Below, one piece after another: positions 1 to 9,372 of a stretch of DNA of 56,353 nucleotides. The DNA is from Candidatus Acidiferrum typicum. Its GTDB lineage: Bacteria; Acidobacteriota; Terriglobia; Acidiferrales; UBA7541. Under the pieces are notes generated by a model. The model did not search any database. It worked only from the letters and a program-made list of their open reading frames with translations, and was not told where the DNA came from. The position numbers were made by a program, and so were the translations under genes. Each line of letters opens with the position of its first letter. Positions within the stretch are counted from its first letter, which is position 1. The stretch lies in assembly GCA_002478115.1 (NCBI GenBank), contig DLMH01000086.1, positions 1 through 56,353 on the forward strand, in the 5' to 3' direction.

Positions 1-60
1 GAAACAACCGGATAAGCATGAGAAAGCTAGCAAACCGTCCCGCTTGATTTCGAAGAAGAC

Positions 61-1345
61 CTGTCCCTACCAAAAACTCCGTTCTGACTGAACTGGTTGA
101 ATTTAGGCAGCCGTCGCTGTAGCTTTTCGGCGACATGCTCACGATCATTCTCTCGCTGTTTTCTTCTGCTCGGCAAGCCTTTCAAACTCGAGCAGCGCTG
201 CAAGCTGAGATTCTTGCCCTCCGACATCAGCTCTTGGTCCTCCAGCGCTCCTGCCGTGGCAATCGGCTGCCCTTGAGTCGCGCGGATCGATTCCTATGGG
301 TATGGCTCGCACGATTCTGGAGCGGCTGGCGATCGGCATTGGTCATCGTTAAACCCGAGACGGTCATCGCCTGGCATCGAAAGGGATGCCGACTGTACTG
401 GAAGTGGAAGAGTCGCCATCCGGAAGGACGACCCTCCTTGTCGCTGGAAGTCATCGATCTGATTCATAGGATGAGCTTGGCGAATCCTGGCTGGGGCGCA
501 CCACGGATTCACGGAGAACTGTTGAAACTAGGATTCGAATTGTCGCAAGCCACGGTTGCCAAGTACATGATCCGGAACCGGAAGCCGCCGTCGCAGAATT
601 GGCGCACGTTTCTGAAGAACCACATGCAGAGCTTGGTCTCTGCCGATTTCTTCGTGGTTCCCACGATCACGTTCCGGCTTCTGTTTGTTTTTGTGATTCT
701 CTCACATGATCGCCGGCGTCCTATTCATCTTGCCGTAACCGCGAATCCCACGGCGGAATGGACGACCCGGCAACTGCTGGAAGCTTTCCCTTGGGACAGT
801 GCGCCTCGCTATCTGCTTCGCGATCGCGACGGGTGCTACGGAGAGGAATTCCACGAAGCGACAGGGTGGTTGGGCATTCGCGAAGTCCTCACGGCTCCGC
901 AATCGCCTTGGCAAAATCCCTATGTCGAGCGCTTGATTGGCACGATTCGCCGCGAGTGCTTGGACCACGTCATCATCCTGAATGAAACAGGCCTGCGTCG
1001 CGTCCTGACGTTGTATTTCGAATACTACGAGCGGACGCGCACGCACTTGTCTCTCGACAAGGATGCTCCGCTCCCTCGGAGAGTACAGCCTCCGGAACTC
1101 GGAAAGGTGGTGGAGCTTCCGGAGGTCGGCGGACTCCATCATCGATATGAACGCCGGGCAGCCTAGCCGGCCCGGATCTGTGCTCTCCTACACCAACACT
1201 TGGCGGAGAACTCCGCTTTGTGGTGCCGCGGCCGAACTCCTCGCGTCTGTGTTCAAGCAATACCGCACACAAGGGCGATCTGAATTCTCCGCTTCCGTCT
1301 CGCAGCAGCTTTTGACGACTCAGACGGGATTATTGGTAGGGACAG
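61..1345 (+). mobile_element. Complete insertion sequence, IS481/IS3-like, with terminal inverted repeats
   Basis: The left end at 61-86 begins CTGTCCCTACCAA. The reverse complement of 1321-1345 begins with the same 13 bases and then continues with similar bases, so these are imperfect terminal inverted repeats of about 25 bp. They enclose one intact transposase gene and little else, giving an element of about 1.28 kb. No convincing target-site duplication is visible next to either end. The intact reading frame and well-matched ends suggest a recent arrival. The family label rests on the integrase-type transposase. Confidence 0.8.
135..1166 (+). CDS. Integrase-core transposase of the IS at the left edge
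   Basis: This 343-residue protein is a DDE transposase that would cut and join the ends of the surrounding element. The rve integrase core is recognisable: Asp171 in SADFF, Asp230 in LLRDRDG and Glu265 in PYVERLIG, giving the D-D-(about 35)-E spacing of the IS3/IS481 group. The N-terminal 90 residues include a hydrophobic, Trp-rich segment (residues 50-70), and a helix-turn-helix-like region (about 100-145) precedes the core. The C terminus has the usual YYERTRTH motif for this group. The frame is uninterrupted and the ATG at 135 lies just inside the left repeat, so the enzyme may be active. Exact IS family is not certain without database comparison. Confidence 0.88.
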   Translation: MLTIILSLFSSARQAFQTRAALQAEILALRHQLLVLQRSCRGNRLPLSRADRFLWVWLARFWSGWRSALVIVKPETVIAWHRKGCRLYWKWKSRHPEGRPSLSLEVIDLIHRMSLANPGWGAPRIHGELLKLGFELSQATVAKYMIRNRKPPSQNWRTFLKNHMQSLVSADFFVVPTITFRLLFVFVILSHDRRRPIHLAVTANPTAEWTTRQLLEAFPWDSAPRYLLRDRDGCYGEEFHEATGWLGIREVLTAPQSPWQNPYVERLIGTIRRECLDHVIILNETGLRRVLTLYFEYYERTRTHLSLDKDAPLPRRVQPPELGKVVELPEVGGLHHRYERRAA

Positions 1346-1394
1346 CCAGATGCTGAGGTCGTTCTCCACTCCTAGCGATGAGAGTGAACGATGA

Positions 1395-2549
1395 TTAAGC
1401 TTGGTGCGCCGACTCAAATAGCGCGAGATACGGAGCGTAGCGAAAGCGTCGGTTGCGCTGAAAACCCGTCATCTCGTCGAGTAAGCCCAGCTTGACGAAT
1501 CGCTCGATGACCTTATTGGCGGTTACGAATACACAATTCAAATGCTGTTCGGCGAGTCGAACGGTTACGATGGGCTGTTCGAACAAGTATTCGAGAAAGA
1601 CGAAGTCGTACGGCGTAGCTGCAATCTTATCCTTGGCAAGGTTCTCGCTGAGCGTTCGACGATGTTCCTCTCTTAATCGGAGAATGTTTCGGGCGGTTTC
1701 AGCGGCCTCCCGACTCGCTTCGTGGACGCCGCGAACAAAGAATTTTAGCCATCCTTCCCAATCGCCGTCGTTGCGAATGGACATCAAGCGGTCGTAGTAC
1801 TCACTGCGATGCCGCTTGAGATAGTGGCTTAAGTATAGCAAGGGTCGTTCAAGTGCGCGCTTTTGACACAAAAGAAATGTGATGAGGAGTCTTCCGACCC
1901 TTCCATTTCCATCAAGGAATGGGTGGATGGTCTCGAATTGAGCGTGTGCGAGGCCACATTGAATAAGAAGTGGGAGCAAGTCGTCATGTAGAAATTTCTC
2001 GAAATTATCCAAAGCAACTTGCATTTCGTGAACAGGAGGAGGAATGAAGGTCGCATTGGCAAGGGTACATCCGGCCGGGCCGATCCAATTTTGGCTCGTT
2101 CGAAATTCACCGGGCGTGCGATTGGAGCCGCGGACCCCTGCAAGCAATTTGGCGTGGATTTCTCGGACTAGGCGCAAGCTGAGAGGGAGCGTCTTGAGGC
2201 GCTGTAATCCGTAATTCATGGCACCGACGTAATTGACCACTTCCTGAATGTCTTTCGGAAAATCCTGTCCTTTTGAATCGATTTCAAACTGGAGAACATC
2301 CTCTAGCGTGCTTTGCGTCCCCTCGATTTGTGAACTCAAGACAGCTTCTTGGCGAACATACATCGAGACGAATAAGTCAGGATTTGGCAGAACCGTAGCG
2401 ATACCGTCTAAGCGTCCTAGAGCCCAATCCGCATCAGAGAGTAGGCGAGTCAACTTCGCATCAACTTTGACCGCCGGATCGGGGGGAAGTGAACCGGGAA
2501 CGAATGCAGTGTAGCCTGTCGGTTGTTTTAGATATTGTCCCGTTCGCAT
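1395..2549 (-). CDS. Fic family protein (AMP-transferase type) with N-terminal inhibitory motif
   Basis: Fic enzymes transfer AMP or another nucleotide moiety to target proteins. The catalytic loop HPFLDGNGRVGR is complete, with His209 as the expected catalytic base. The N-terminal Fic_N region carries SSQIEGT (residues 72-78), which fits the (S/T)xxxE(G/N) inhibitory helix; Glu76 would block ATP in the resting enzyme, so self-inhibition from within the same chain (class II) is expected. The C-terminal 90 residues look like a winged-helix domain. At 384 residues it has the common length for this architecture. The gene stands alone between an IS and a conjugation/pilus ATPase fragment. Such proteins are often chromosomal regulators rather than secreted toxins; the target is unknown. 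Confidence 0.9.
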   Translation of the reverse strand: MRTGQYLKQPTGYTAFVPGSLPPDPAVKVDAKLTRLLSDADWALGRLDGIATVLPNPDLFVSMYVRQEAVLSSQIEGTQSTLEDVLQFEIDSKGQDFPKDIQEVVNYVGAMNYGLQRLKTLPLSLRLVREIHAKLLAGVRGSNRTPGEFRTSQNWIGPAGCTLANATFIPPPVHEMQVALDNFEKFLHDDLLPLLIQCGLAHAQFETIHPFLDGNGRVGRLLITFLLCQKRALERPLLYLSHYLKRHRSEYYDRLMSIRNDGDWEGWLKFFVRGVHEASREAAETARNILRLREEHRRTLSENLAKDKIAATPYDFVFLEYLFEQPIVTVRLAEQHLNCVFVTANKVIERFVKLGLLDEMTGFQRNRRFRYAPYLALFESAHQA

Positions 2550-2714
2550 AATATGAAACAGTCAGAGGGCGCCTTGTTTTGTGTCGCTGAAGCGTCCTGA
2601 GAGAGCCTGGATTCTTATTTTATACAAGTAGTCTATCGCAAAACAAGAATGTTATTACGGGGGCTGTATTTCACCAAATAAAATAAGCCGAATTCCGGTC
2701 TATCCATTGCAAAA

Positions 2715-3265
2715 TCAATGAGTTGCGTTGTCACCAGGTTCCTCAGAGTGAAGCGAGGTTGTGAGAGGAGGGGAATTGGGCAAGCGCGGCTTGCACAAAC
2801 GATGAATCTGGTGGAGATCGAAACAGTCAGTCTCAGGATCGTAGTCGCGTATTTGCAGTACTTCCGAAACATAGCGACTACCAGGTCGGCGCTCGATTTG
2901 GACGATGATGTTGAGCGAATCTGCGATATTTGTTTTGATGGCGCGGTACGGCATTTCAACGCCACTTTGCAGCATACAAGTTGTGAACCGCGAAATGCCC
3001 TGTGCGGCGGAGTTTGCATGTACCGTTGAGAGGGTTCCACTGTGGCCGGTGTTGAGAAGTTGCAGGAGATCGAATGCCTCACCGCCGCGAATCTCACCCA
3101 CGATGATCCAATCTGGCCGATGACGTAGGGTCGCTTCCAGAAGATCGCGGATGGTCACAGCCGGTAGACCGTTCTGCTCGCGGCGGGCTTCGAATCGCAG
3201 GACATTCTCTTTCTGAATCTGGATTTCCGCTGTGTCCTCTATCAAGACAATCCGCTCATAGCCAA
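2715..3265 (-). pseudogene. C-terminal part of a VirB11/CpaF-type secretion ATPase, lacking Walker A
   Basis: The frame encodes the C-terminal half of a type II/IV secretion or Flp-pilus ATPase. Visible are the Asp box (VLIEDTAEIQ), the Walker B region (DWIIVGEIRGGEAFD) and the His box (LSTVHANSA), followed by a normal C terminus. Homology begins abruptly at about 3265, just where the Walker A P-loop should end. The N-terminal domain and P-loop are absent in all frames, and the next 160 bases lead into an unrelated TPR gene. The fragment cannot be a working ATPase. It probably marks the edge of a deleted conjugative or pilus locus, perhaps linked to the nearby IS. Confidence 0.75.
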
Positions 3266-3429
3266 CTACAAAGACGATTCTGTGCGCATCGTCGCCGCCT
3301 TGGGAGTTATGGAAAGATTGCGACGACAACGGTACAAGCCATGTCCGCCGCAGGCTCTATCGTTTTCTCGTGTTCGACCTGTATTGCTCCCCCTACCGCA
3401 CGCTGGACCAGAGCTACTGGTCGCAGCGG

Positions 3430-4611
3430 CTACTGGTGTTCGGCGGGCGGAGAATCTTCGGCGCGGTCTCGTGAGAGCGCTCCCATCTTGCCTTCCGAAG
3501 TCCCTTTCATCAGAGTGCGCGCCTTGGCCATTTCGGACTGGGCTTCCTGCGGGTGGCCGGAAGCCTGATACGCACGGCCCAGCTGGAAATGCGTGCTGCC
3601 ATTGCCGGGATCGAGGGCTAGGGCGCGTTTGAGGAGGGGAATGGCGCAAGCGGCGTCCGAGGATTGCAGGTAGGCGCGCGCGAGGAACGTAAGCAGGTCG
3701 GGGGAATCGGGGTTGCGGGCGGTGCCTTTCTCGAGGAGGGCGATTGCGGCGGGCGTTTCTCCGCGATCTTGGCGGGTTTCCGCGAGTTCCTTGTACGCCC
3801 AGATGTTTTCGGGAAATACCGCAATTTCTTTTTCCCATTCAGAGATGGCCCGGTCGAGGTCGCCCTTTTGCTCGTAGAGCCTCGCGAGGTAGTAGTGGGC
3901 GTACGGCAGGGAGTTGGCTTCGGCGGCGCGGCGAAGCTCGGTTTCGGCGGGCTCGAGCTGATTGAGCGCCAGATAGGCTTTGCCGAGGAGCAGATGAAGA
4001 TGCGGGGTGTCACCGCCGGCGGCGACGAGGCGTTCAAAAATGCGGCGAGAGTCGTCGGTACGCTTCACCATGCCGTAACTGGTGCCCAACATAAAGAGGA
4101 ACTCGAGGTCGTCCTGCTCGCGGTCCTGGATGGGTTCGAAGGAAGCGATGGCGGCGGGTAAGTCGTCCATCATGAAGTGGCAAAGGCCCTTGAGGTAGTG
4201 TGCCTGGAGGTTGGCGGGCTCAGAGGCTAGGACGTCGCCAAAGTACGGAGCGGCCATCTTGAATTCGCGTTTACGAAAGTAGGCCAGGCCGAGATTGAGG
4301 CGAATACCGGGGACGCCAGGGGCAAGGGCTTTGGCTTTTAGAAGCACGCGGATGGCTTCGTCGACCCTGCCGGTACGAAGATAAACGACGCCGAGGTTGG
4401 AGTAGACCGAGGGGGAACGTACACCGAGCTTCAGGAGTTGGTTGAAATCATGTTCCGCGGTGGCGTACTCGCCAGCGGCGAGGGCGATCTGGCCGTGTTC
4501 GGCGATGGCCTTTGGGTTGGGGTGAGCGGGTTGCTGGGCGAGCAGGGGAGGACAGAAAAGGAAGGCGGAGATGATGGTGGCGAGGAACTTTTTTTTGGGT
4601 AGGCTGCCCAT
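3430..4611 (-). CDS. Exported tetratricopeptide-repeat protein
   Basis: The 393-residue product starts with a Sec-type signal (KKKFLATIISAFLFCPPLLAQ), followed by a nearly continuous array of about ten 34-residue TPR units from residue 35 to 385. Typical TPR positions (G/A-Y-A-x-A, D-P) recur, for example the unit around ALDPGNGSTHFQLGRAYQ. TPR arrays bind partner proteins or peptides. No catalytic domain is attached. The gene is divergent from the TonB receptor starting at 4806, with about 190 bp between the two start codons, so the two may share a control region. A second exported TPR protein sits next to the other TonB receptor of the window. Function beyond protein binding cannot be read from the sequence. 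Confidence 0.85.
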   Translation of the reverse strand: MGSLPKKKFLATIISAFLFCPPLLAQQPAHPNPKAIAEHGQIALAAGEYATAEHDFNQLLKLGVRSPSVYSNLGVVYLRTGRVDEAIRVLLKAKALAPGVPGIRLNLGLAYFRKREFKMAAPYFGDVLASEPANLQAHYLKGLCHFMMDDLPAAIASFEPIQDREQDDLEFLFMLGTSYGMVKRTDDSRRIFERLVAAGGDTPHLHLLLGKAYLALNQLEPAETELRRAAEANSLPYAHYYLARLYEQKGDLDRAISEWEKEIAVFPENIWAYKELAETRQDRGETPAAIALLEKGTARNPDSPDLLTFLARAYLQSSDAACAIPLLKRALALDPGNGSTHFQLGRAYQASGHPQEAQSEMAKARTLMKGTSEGKMGALSRDRAEDSPPAEHQ

Positions 4612-4805
4612 GGCGGTGAAGGCATGCTAGCACAGCACCGATAACATGAATCTGGTTTTTGGGAGCACGCGGCCCTTGCAATTCGCAACAAAAATAAAGG
4701 GGATATCAATAGATTCACAGGAGGGGTGGACGTATCCTCCCGCTGAAAATTCTAGGAATCCGTCAACGGATTCGCATGGGTCTTGGGTTGCGCAGGGGTA
4801 TGGTC

Positions 4806-7800
4806 ATGAAAATCTGGTTGGCGCTGGCAGTCATACTTGTAGTGGCATTTGTAGTGCCAAGTGGAGCGAAGGCACAGGATCTGGCCACGATTCTGGGAAC
4901 CGTGACCGACTCCTCGGGGGCGGTCGTGCCGGACGCGCAAGTGACGGTGTCGAACGATGAGCGAGGTTTCACACGGAAGGTGACCTCAGATGCGGCGGGA
5001 GAGTATTCCGTTGTGCGCATACCCATTGGGGAGTACGAGATCACCGTGGAAAAGCCCGGATTCCAGAAACTGGTGCGCAAAGGAATCAGCCTCGCAGTGG
5101 GACAAACCCTGCGCCTGGATTTGCAACTGCAGGTTGGCGAGGTGACGGAACAGGTGGTGATTTCTGCGAACCCCATTGCCGTGGAGACGGAAACCGGAGC
5201 AATTTCACACGTGGTGACCAGTTCGCAGGTGAGCGAACTGAACCTGGAAGCGCGGAACTTTGTCAACCTGGCTACATTGATCCCCGGAGCGGCGCCGCTC
5301 GGGACGGGATTTGACCCGACATCGGTAGGGGTGCTGGCGAACGCGACGATTTCGTTCAATGGGGTGCCGGGAAATTTCAACAATTGGGAAATCGACAGCA
5401 CGAACAACGTTGATCAGGGGTCCGGCAGCAATTCACTGATGCTGTATCCCAGCATCGATTCGATCGCGGAGTTCCGGATTTCGACGTCGAATTACAGCGC
5501 GGAATTTGGGAAGTCGGGTGGCGCGAATATAGAGGTGGTGACGAAGTCTGGGACGAAAGAGTTTCACGGAGATTTGTTTGAATACGTGCGCAACGATGTG
5601 TTTGACGCGAATGACTGGTTCCTGAACCAGGCGGGGCAGCCCAGAGAAGTGCTGAAGCGCAACAACTATGGATTCACGCTCGGCGGCCCCGTGTTCATCC
5701 CGAAGCATTACAACGTGGAGCGGAACAAGACGTTTTTCTTTGCATCAGAAGAATGGCGTTCGTACCGTCAGGGGACAGTGGTGCGGGAACCCGTACCCTC
5801 CGTGCTGCAGCGGCAAGGCAACTTCAGCGAATGCGATCCGAGTTCAGCCAACTATGACAGCGGAGTGGCGGCAGGGTGTACGCTGCCTCTCAATCCGAAC
5901 ACAGGACAGCCCTTCCCCAATGATACGGTGCCCGTAGATCCGACGGCGAACGCACTGTTGGCTGGTCTGATTCCTTTGCCCAATGTCGGGAAGAATCTGT
6001 ATGTCTCCGCGCCGAGTTTGCCGACGGAATTCCGCGAAGACATGTTCAAGATTGACCACAATTTTAACGACAAGATTCGGTTGTTTGTGCGGTACACGCA
6101 GGATGCGTATGAGCAGGATTTCATCCCGACGCTGTGGTCAACGGCGAATTATGGGACGGTAAAATCGACCTGGACTAGCCCAGCGAAGTCAGGAGTGTTC
6201 CACCTTACGCAGACGATCCGTCCGAACCTGCTGAACGAGTTCATCTTCAGCATGTCCGCGGACGTCAATACAGTAAACAATTATACGGGTTTTGACAGTC
6301 CGGCGGGATCGATCGACAAGCCGTCGGGATTCGCCATAAGCACGATTTTCCCGGGGAACCAGAGCCAACCGAAGCTGCCGGGAATTTTCTTTGGAGGAGG
6401 CGTACCGTTCCAAGGTCTCGGGGAATCGACGGGATTTGAATTCTTCTTCTGGGACCCGCAAACGGCGTTCAAAGATAACTTGGTCTGGTCGAAGGGCAAG
6501 CACACCCTGAAAATGGGGTTCTTCCTGCTGGACAACCACATAAACACGACGACCAACATCGGCCTCAACACACAAGGGTCGTTCACATTTGATACGACGG
6601 CGAATGGGACGACGGGGAACGCGCTCGCAGACATGTACTTGGGCATAATCCAGAACTACCAGGAATATGGCCGGGTGGTTGGAGGACAACTTGTGGGAGG
6701 GCCGGGATTGGGGCACTGGCGGCAGTGGGATTTCGAGCCGTACATCCAGGATGACTGGCGAGTGACCCCTCGCCTGACCCTGAACCTGGGGTTGCGCTAC
6801 TACTACCTGACGCCTTTCTGGGACAGCGTGACGCCAACCAACGACTCGATTTTTGTGCCCAGCGCGTACAACGCGGCGAACCAGGCGCAACTGGACGCAA
6901 ATGGAAACCTGATCCCGGGCACAGGGGCGACTTACCTGAACTACGGGAACGGCTTGCTGCAGTGCGGCAGTGGGTCTATTCCCAGGGGCTGTTCCACATC
7001 AGACCACAAGACATTCTCTCCGCGATTCGGGTTTTCGTGGGATCCATTCGCGAAAGGCAAGACAGTGATACGAGGCGGGTATGCGCTGAACTGGGATTCG
7101 AGCAACCCGCTGCACGCGGGAGCGGGATTCAACGGGAATCCGCCGACAGCGGCATCGCTGAGTGTGTTTAACGTGACGGGGTTCGAGAGTATCGGGCCCG
7201 GCGGACTGGGGACGGTGGGTTTTTCCGATATCCCAACAGTTCGGAAATGGCCGGAGATTTCGCAATTCAGCTTAGGTGTCCAGCATGAGCTTCTTTGGAG
7301 CAACCTCCTGAGCGTGAGTTACGTTGGCACGCTGGGGCACCACCTGCAGCAGACATTGAACATCAATCAAGTGCCGATCGGTTCAACAACCCAGACGGTA
7401 CCGCAACTCGCAAACACTACGGGCTGCGATAGCGCGGGGGTATGCGATGTCCAGACGTCCCTGATCAATAATTCAGGTAACGCCATCTACTTTGCACCGT
7501 ACCGTGGGTACACGGGGATCGGACTACGCTCGCCTTCAGGGAATTCCAACTACAACGCGATGCAGGTTAGCCTCCGGCACCCAACCAGCCATGGGCTGAT
7601 GTACGAAGTGTCGTACACGTGGTCGCACACGCTTGATGACATCACGGTTCCCAACATAGACGATACGAACATCAAGCGCTGGTATGGAACCTCGAGTCTG
7701 AACCAGGCGCAGGTGCTTGTCATCAACTGGGTCTATGAATTGCCGTTCTTCAAGGCATCGCCCAACGCGTTTGCGCGGCACCTGCTGGGCGGCTGGCAAC

Positions 7801-8321
7801 TGGGGGGCATAAGCAGCTTCATGACGGGGCCGCCCCTCAATTTCAGTTGCGGCATTTCAGGGCTGGCTTCGGGGATTGGCGAGGGCGTGATGTGCAATCC
7901 GTTAGGGCCCTTGCAGGTGAAAAAGGGAACGCTGGTGGATCCCTACCTGAATGCACCGACGCCGTCTTGGTTCGATCCTAGCGTGATCGGCCAGGTGACT
8001 CTTGATCAGCTGCAAGCCAACAACCAGCCGGGCATGTTCGGAACGATGAGCAAGAATGCCATGAGGGGCCCCGGCCGGAACAACTGGGACCTGGCATTGA
8101 TGAGGAATTTCAAGTTGCCCTGGTTTGGCGGCGAAAGAAGCAATCTGCAATTCCGGTGGGAAACCTTCAACACATTCAACCACCCGCAATGGCAGGGTGT
8201 GAATACGACGTGCAACGGCGTCACTTCTCCAGGGGCGCCATGTACAGGAGATGTGCTCGGCGAAGTGAATTCCGCCTTTCCGGCAAGAATCATGCAACTG
8301 GGCTTGAAGTTGGCCTTCTGA
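4806..8321 (+). CDS. Oar-like TonB-dependent outer-membrane receptor with carboxypeptidase-regulatory domain
   Basis: This 1,171-residue outer-membrane protein is of the Oar type common in Acidobacteriota. The ATG at 4806 is preferred because AGGGG lies 7 bases upstream and the Sec signal peptide then begins at residue 1 (KIWLALAVILVVAFVVPSG). The mature N terminus is a carboxypeptidase-regulatory beta-sandwich (ILGTVTDSSGAVVPDAQVTV, about residues 28-110), then a plug-like segment (about 120-240) and a long beta-barrel ending in ...LGLKLAF. The terminal Phe is the usual outer-membrane assembly signal. Such receptors import large or scarce nutrients with TonB energy. The substrate is not readable from sequence; proximity to the glycosidase/lactonase cluster suggests an oligosaccharide. 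No SusD partner is present. Confidence 0.9.
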   Translation: MKIWLALAVILVVAFVVPSGAKAQDLATILGTVTDSSGAVVPDAQVTVSNDERGFTRKVTSDAAGEYSVVRIPIGEYEITVEKPGFQKLVRKGISLAVGQTLRLDLQLQVGEVTEQVVISANPIAVETETGAISHVVTSSQVSELNLEARNFVNLATLIPGAAPLGTGFDPTSVGVLANATISFNGVPGNFNNWEIDSTNNVDQGSGSNSLMLYPSIDSIAEFRISTSNYSAEFGKSGGANIEVVTKSGTKEFHGDLFEYVRNDVFDANDWFLNQAGQPREVLKRNNYGFTLGGPVFIPKHYNVERNKTFFFASEEWRSYRQGTVVREPVPSVLQRQGNFSECDPSSANYDSGVAAGCTLPLNPNTGQPFPNDTVPVDPTANALLAGLIPLPNVGKNLYVSAPSLPTEFREDMFKIDHNFNDKIRLFVRYTQDAYEQDFIPTLWSTANYGTVKSTWTSPAKSGVFHLTQTIRPNLLNEFIFSMSADVNTVNNYTGFDSPAGSIDKPSGFAISTIFPGNQSQPKLPGIFFGGGVPFQGLGESTGFEFFFWDPQTAFKDNLVWSKGKHTLKMGFFLLDNHINTTTNIGLNTQGSFTFDTTANGTTGNALADMYLGIIQNYQEYGRVVGGQLVGGPGLGHWRQWDFEPYIQDDWRVTPRLTLNLGLRYYYLTPFWDSVTPTNDSIFVPSAYNAANQAQLDANGNLIPGTGATYLNYGNGLLQCGSGSIPRGCSTSDHKTFSPRFGFSWDPFAKGKTVIRGGYALNWDSSNPLHAGAGFNGNPPTAASLSVFNVTGFESIGPGGLGTVGFSDIPTVRKWPEISQFSLGVQHELLWSNLLSVSYVGTLGHHLQQTLNINQVPIGSTTQTVPQLANTTGCDSAGVCDVQTSLINNSGNAIYFAPYRGYTGIGLRSPSGNSNYNAMQVSLRHPTSHGLMYEVSYTWSHTLDDITVPNIDDTNIKRWYGTSSLNQAQVLVINWVYELPFFKASPNAFARHLLGGWQLGGISSFMTGPPLNFSCGISGLASGIGEGVMCNPLGPLQVKKGTLVDPYLNAPTPSWFDPSVIGQVTLDQLQANNQPGMFGTMSKNAMRGPGRNNWDLALMRNFKLPWFGGERSNLQFRWETFNTFNHPQWQGVNTTCNGVTSPGAPCTGDVLGEVNSAFPARIMQLGLKLAF

Positions 8322-8345
8322 ACACGGAGGGCGATGAGTCCCCTG

Positions 8346-8362
8346 GAACCTGAAAGAGGTTC
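8346..8362 (+). terminator. Weak hairpin after the TonB receptor gene
   Basis: GAACCT and AGGTTC form a 6-bp stem with a 5-base loop 24 bases after the receptor stop codon, followed only by a short TT. It may attenuate read-through into the AraC gene but is not a strong intrinsic terminator. Confidence 0.3.
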
Positions 8363-8416
8363 TTGGCAGGAGTCACGGAATAGGCATATGATGCCCGACA
8401 CAGGGGCGTCAGCGAT

Positions 8417-9364
8417 ATGCGAGGAAGTAGCGAGCTAAAGTGGGAGCGTGCCGACTCCTTTGTAGACCGGCAGATCACTCAGAAGCAAGACCACGTGTGG
8501 CCGTTTCGGAATGCGTACCCGGTGGACGTGCGCTTTCTGGTCATTGAACGCCGGCATGAAATACCCCTGCACCGGCCGGACCACCTGGAAGTAGTAATTT
8601 TTGAATCCGGGGAATTGGGCTACGAAATCGAAGACCATCTCTGCACCGTGGGGAAAGACGATATCATCGTCGTGGGGGATCGGCTGCACCACCGATGCCG
8701 GCCCATGGGCCCCTTGCAAAAGCAGGCAAGAACGCTAGTTCTGTCATTTCTACCGCAAACCGTGCATTGCGGCACGCCGTTGGGTGACGACGTTCAGTAC
8801 CTGATGCCGTTCACACTGCAAGGGTCGGCGGTGCCAAATGTCATCCTCGCCAAGACGGGAATCTCGCGAGAGATCCGCGACCTGATCGAAAAAATCCGCA
8901 CGGAAATACCGGGGGAGACCGAAAGGTCGCGGCTGGCAATCCGGACCTACCTGAAGATGATCCTGCTGGGGCTGGTGAACTACTATTCGGAAATGGGAGT
9001 GGGCCGGGAAGCATTTGACCGGCAAAGGGAGGCGGTGGGGCGGCTAGTGCCCATCTTTGAGTATCTACAGCAGCACTACGACGAACCCATCCGCGTGAAC
9101 CATGCGGCGCGGCTGTGCGCGGCAAGTTCCTGCTGCTTCATGAATCTATTCAAGGAAGTGACCGGGCAGTCGTTTGTGGCGTACCTGAACAAGTTCCGCG
9201 TGGCAAAAGCGCAGAATCTGTTGACGGCATCGAATAAGGCCATCTCGGACATCAGTTTGGAAACGGGGTTCTGCAACCAGAGCTATTTCGGCGTGGTCTT
9301 CCGGCGAATCAGCGGGATGACGCCGCTGGCGTACCGGCTGAAGCACGGCGGCGAGGCCGCGTAG
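8417..9364 (+). CDS. AraC-family transcriptional regulator with cupin-like sensor domain
   Basis: The 315-residue protein has the two-part AraC layout. The N-terminal half (about residues 30-130) resembles a cupin sensor (HHRCRPMGP, LHRPDHLEVVIFESGE). The C-terminal 100 residues hold two helix-turn-helix units; the second is clear in ISDISLETGFCNQSYFG followed by FRRISGMTPLAYR, the AraC signature. Members usually activate sugar-utilisation genes when a small molecule binds the cupin. The gene follows the TonB receptor by 95 bases on the same strand and faces the leftward SDR operon, so it is a plausible regulator of either the receptor or the 9.4-21.7 kb catabolic cluster. The ligand is unknown. 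Confidence 0.9.
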   Translation: MRGSSELKWERADSFVDRQITQKQDHVWPFRNAYPVDVRFLVIERRHEIPLHRPDHLEVVIFESGELGYEIEDHLCTVGKDDIIVVGDRLHHRCRPMGPLQKQARTLVLSFLPQTVHCGTPLGDDVQYLMPFTLQGSAVPNVILAKTGISREIRDLIEKIRTEIPGETERSRLAIRTYLKMILLGLVNYYSEMGVGREAFDRQREAVGRLVPIFEYLQQHYDEPIRVNHAARLCAASSCCFMNLFKEVTGQSFVAYLNKFRVAKAQNLLTASNKAISDISLETGFCNQSYFGVVFRRISGMTPLAYRLKHGGEAA

Positions 9365-9372
9365 GAAAGTTC

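Noticed and set aside
3340..3475. A protein-like plus-strand stretch (FLVFDLYCSPYRTL) between the ATPase remnant and TPR gene
   Set aside because: No start codon context or homology, and its 3' half is antisense to the TPR gene end.
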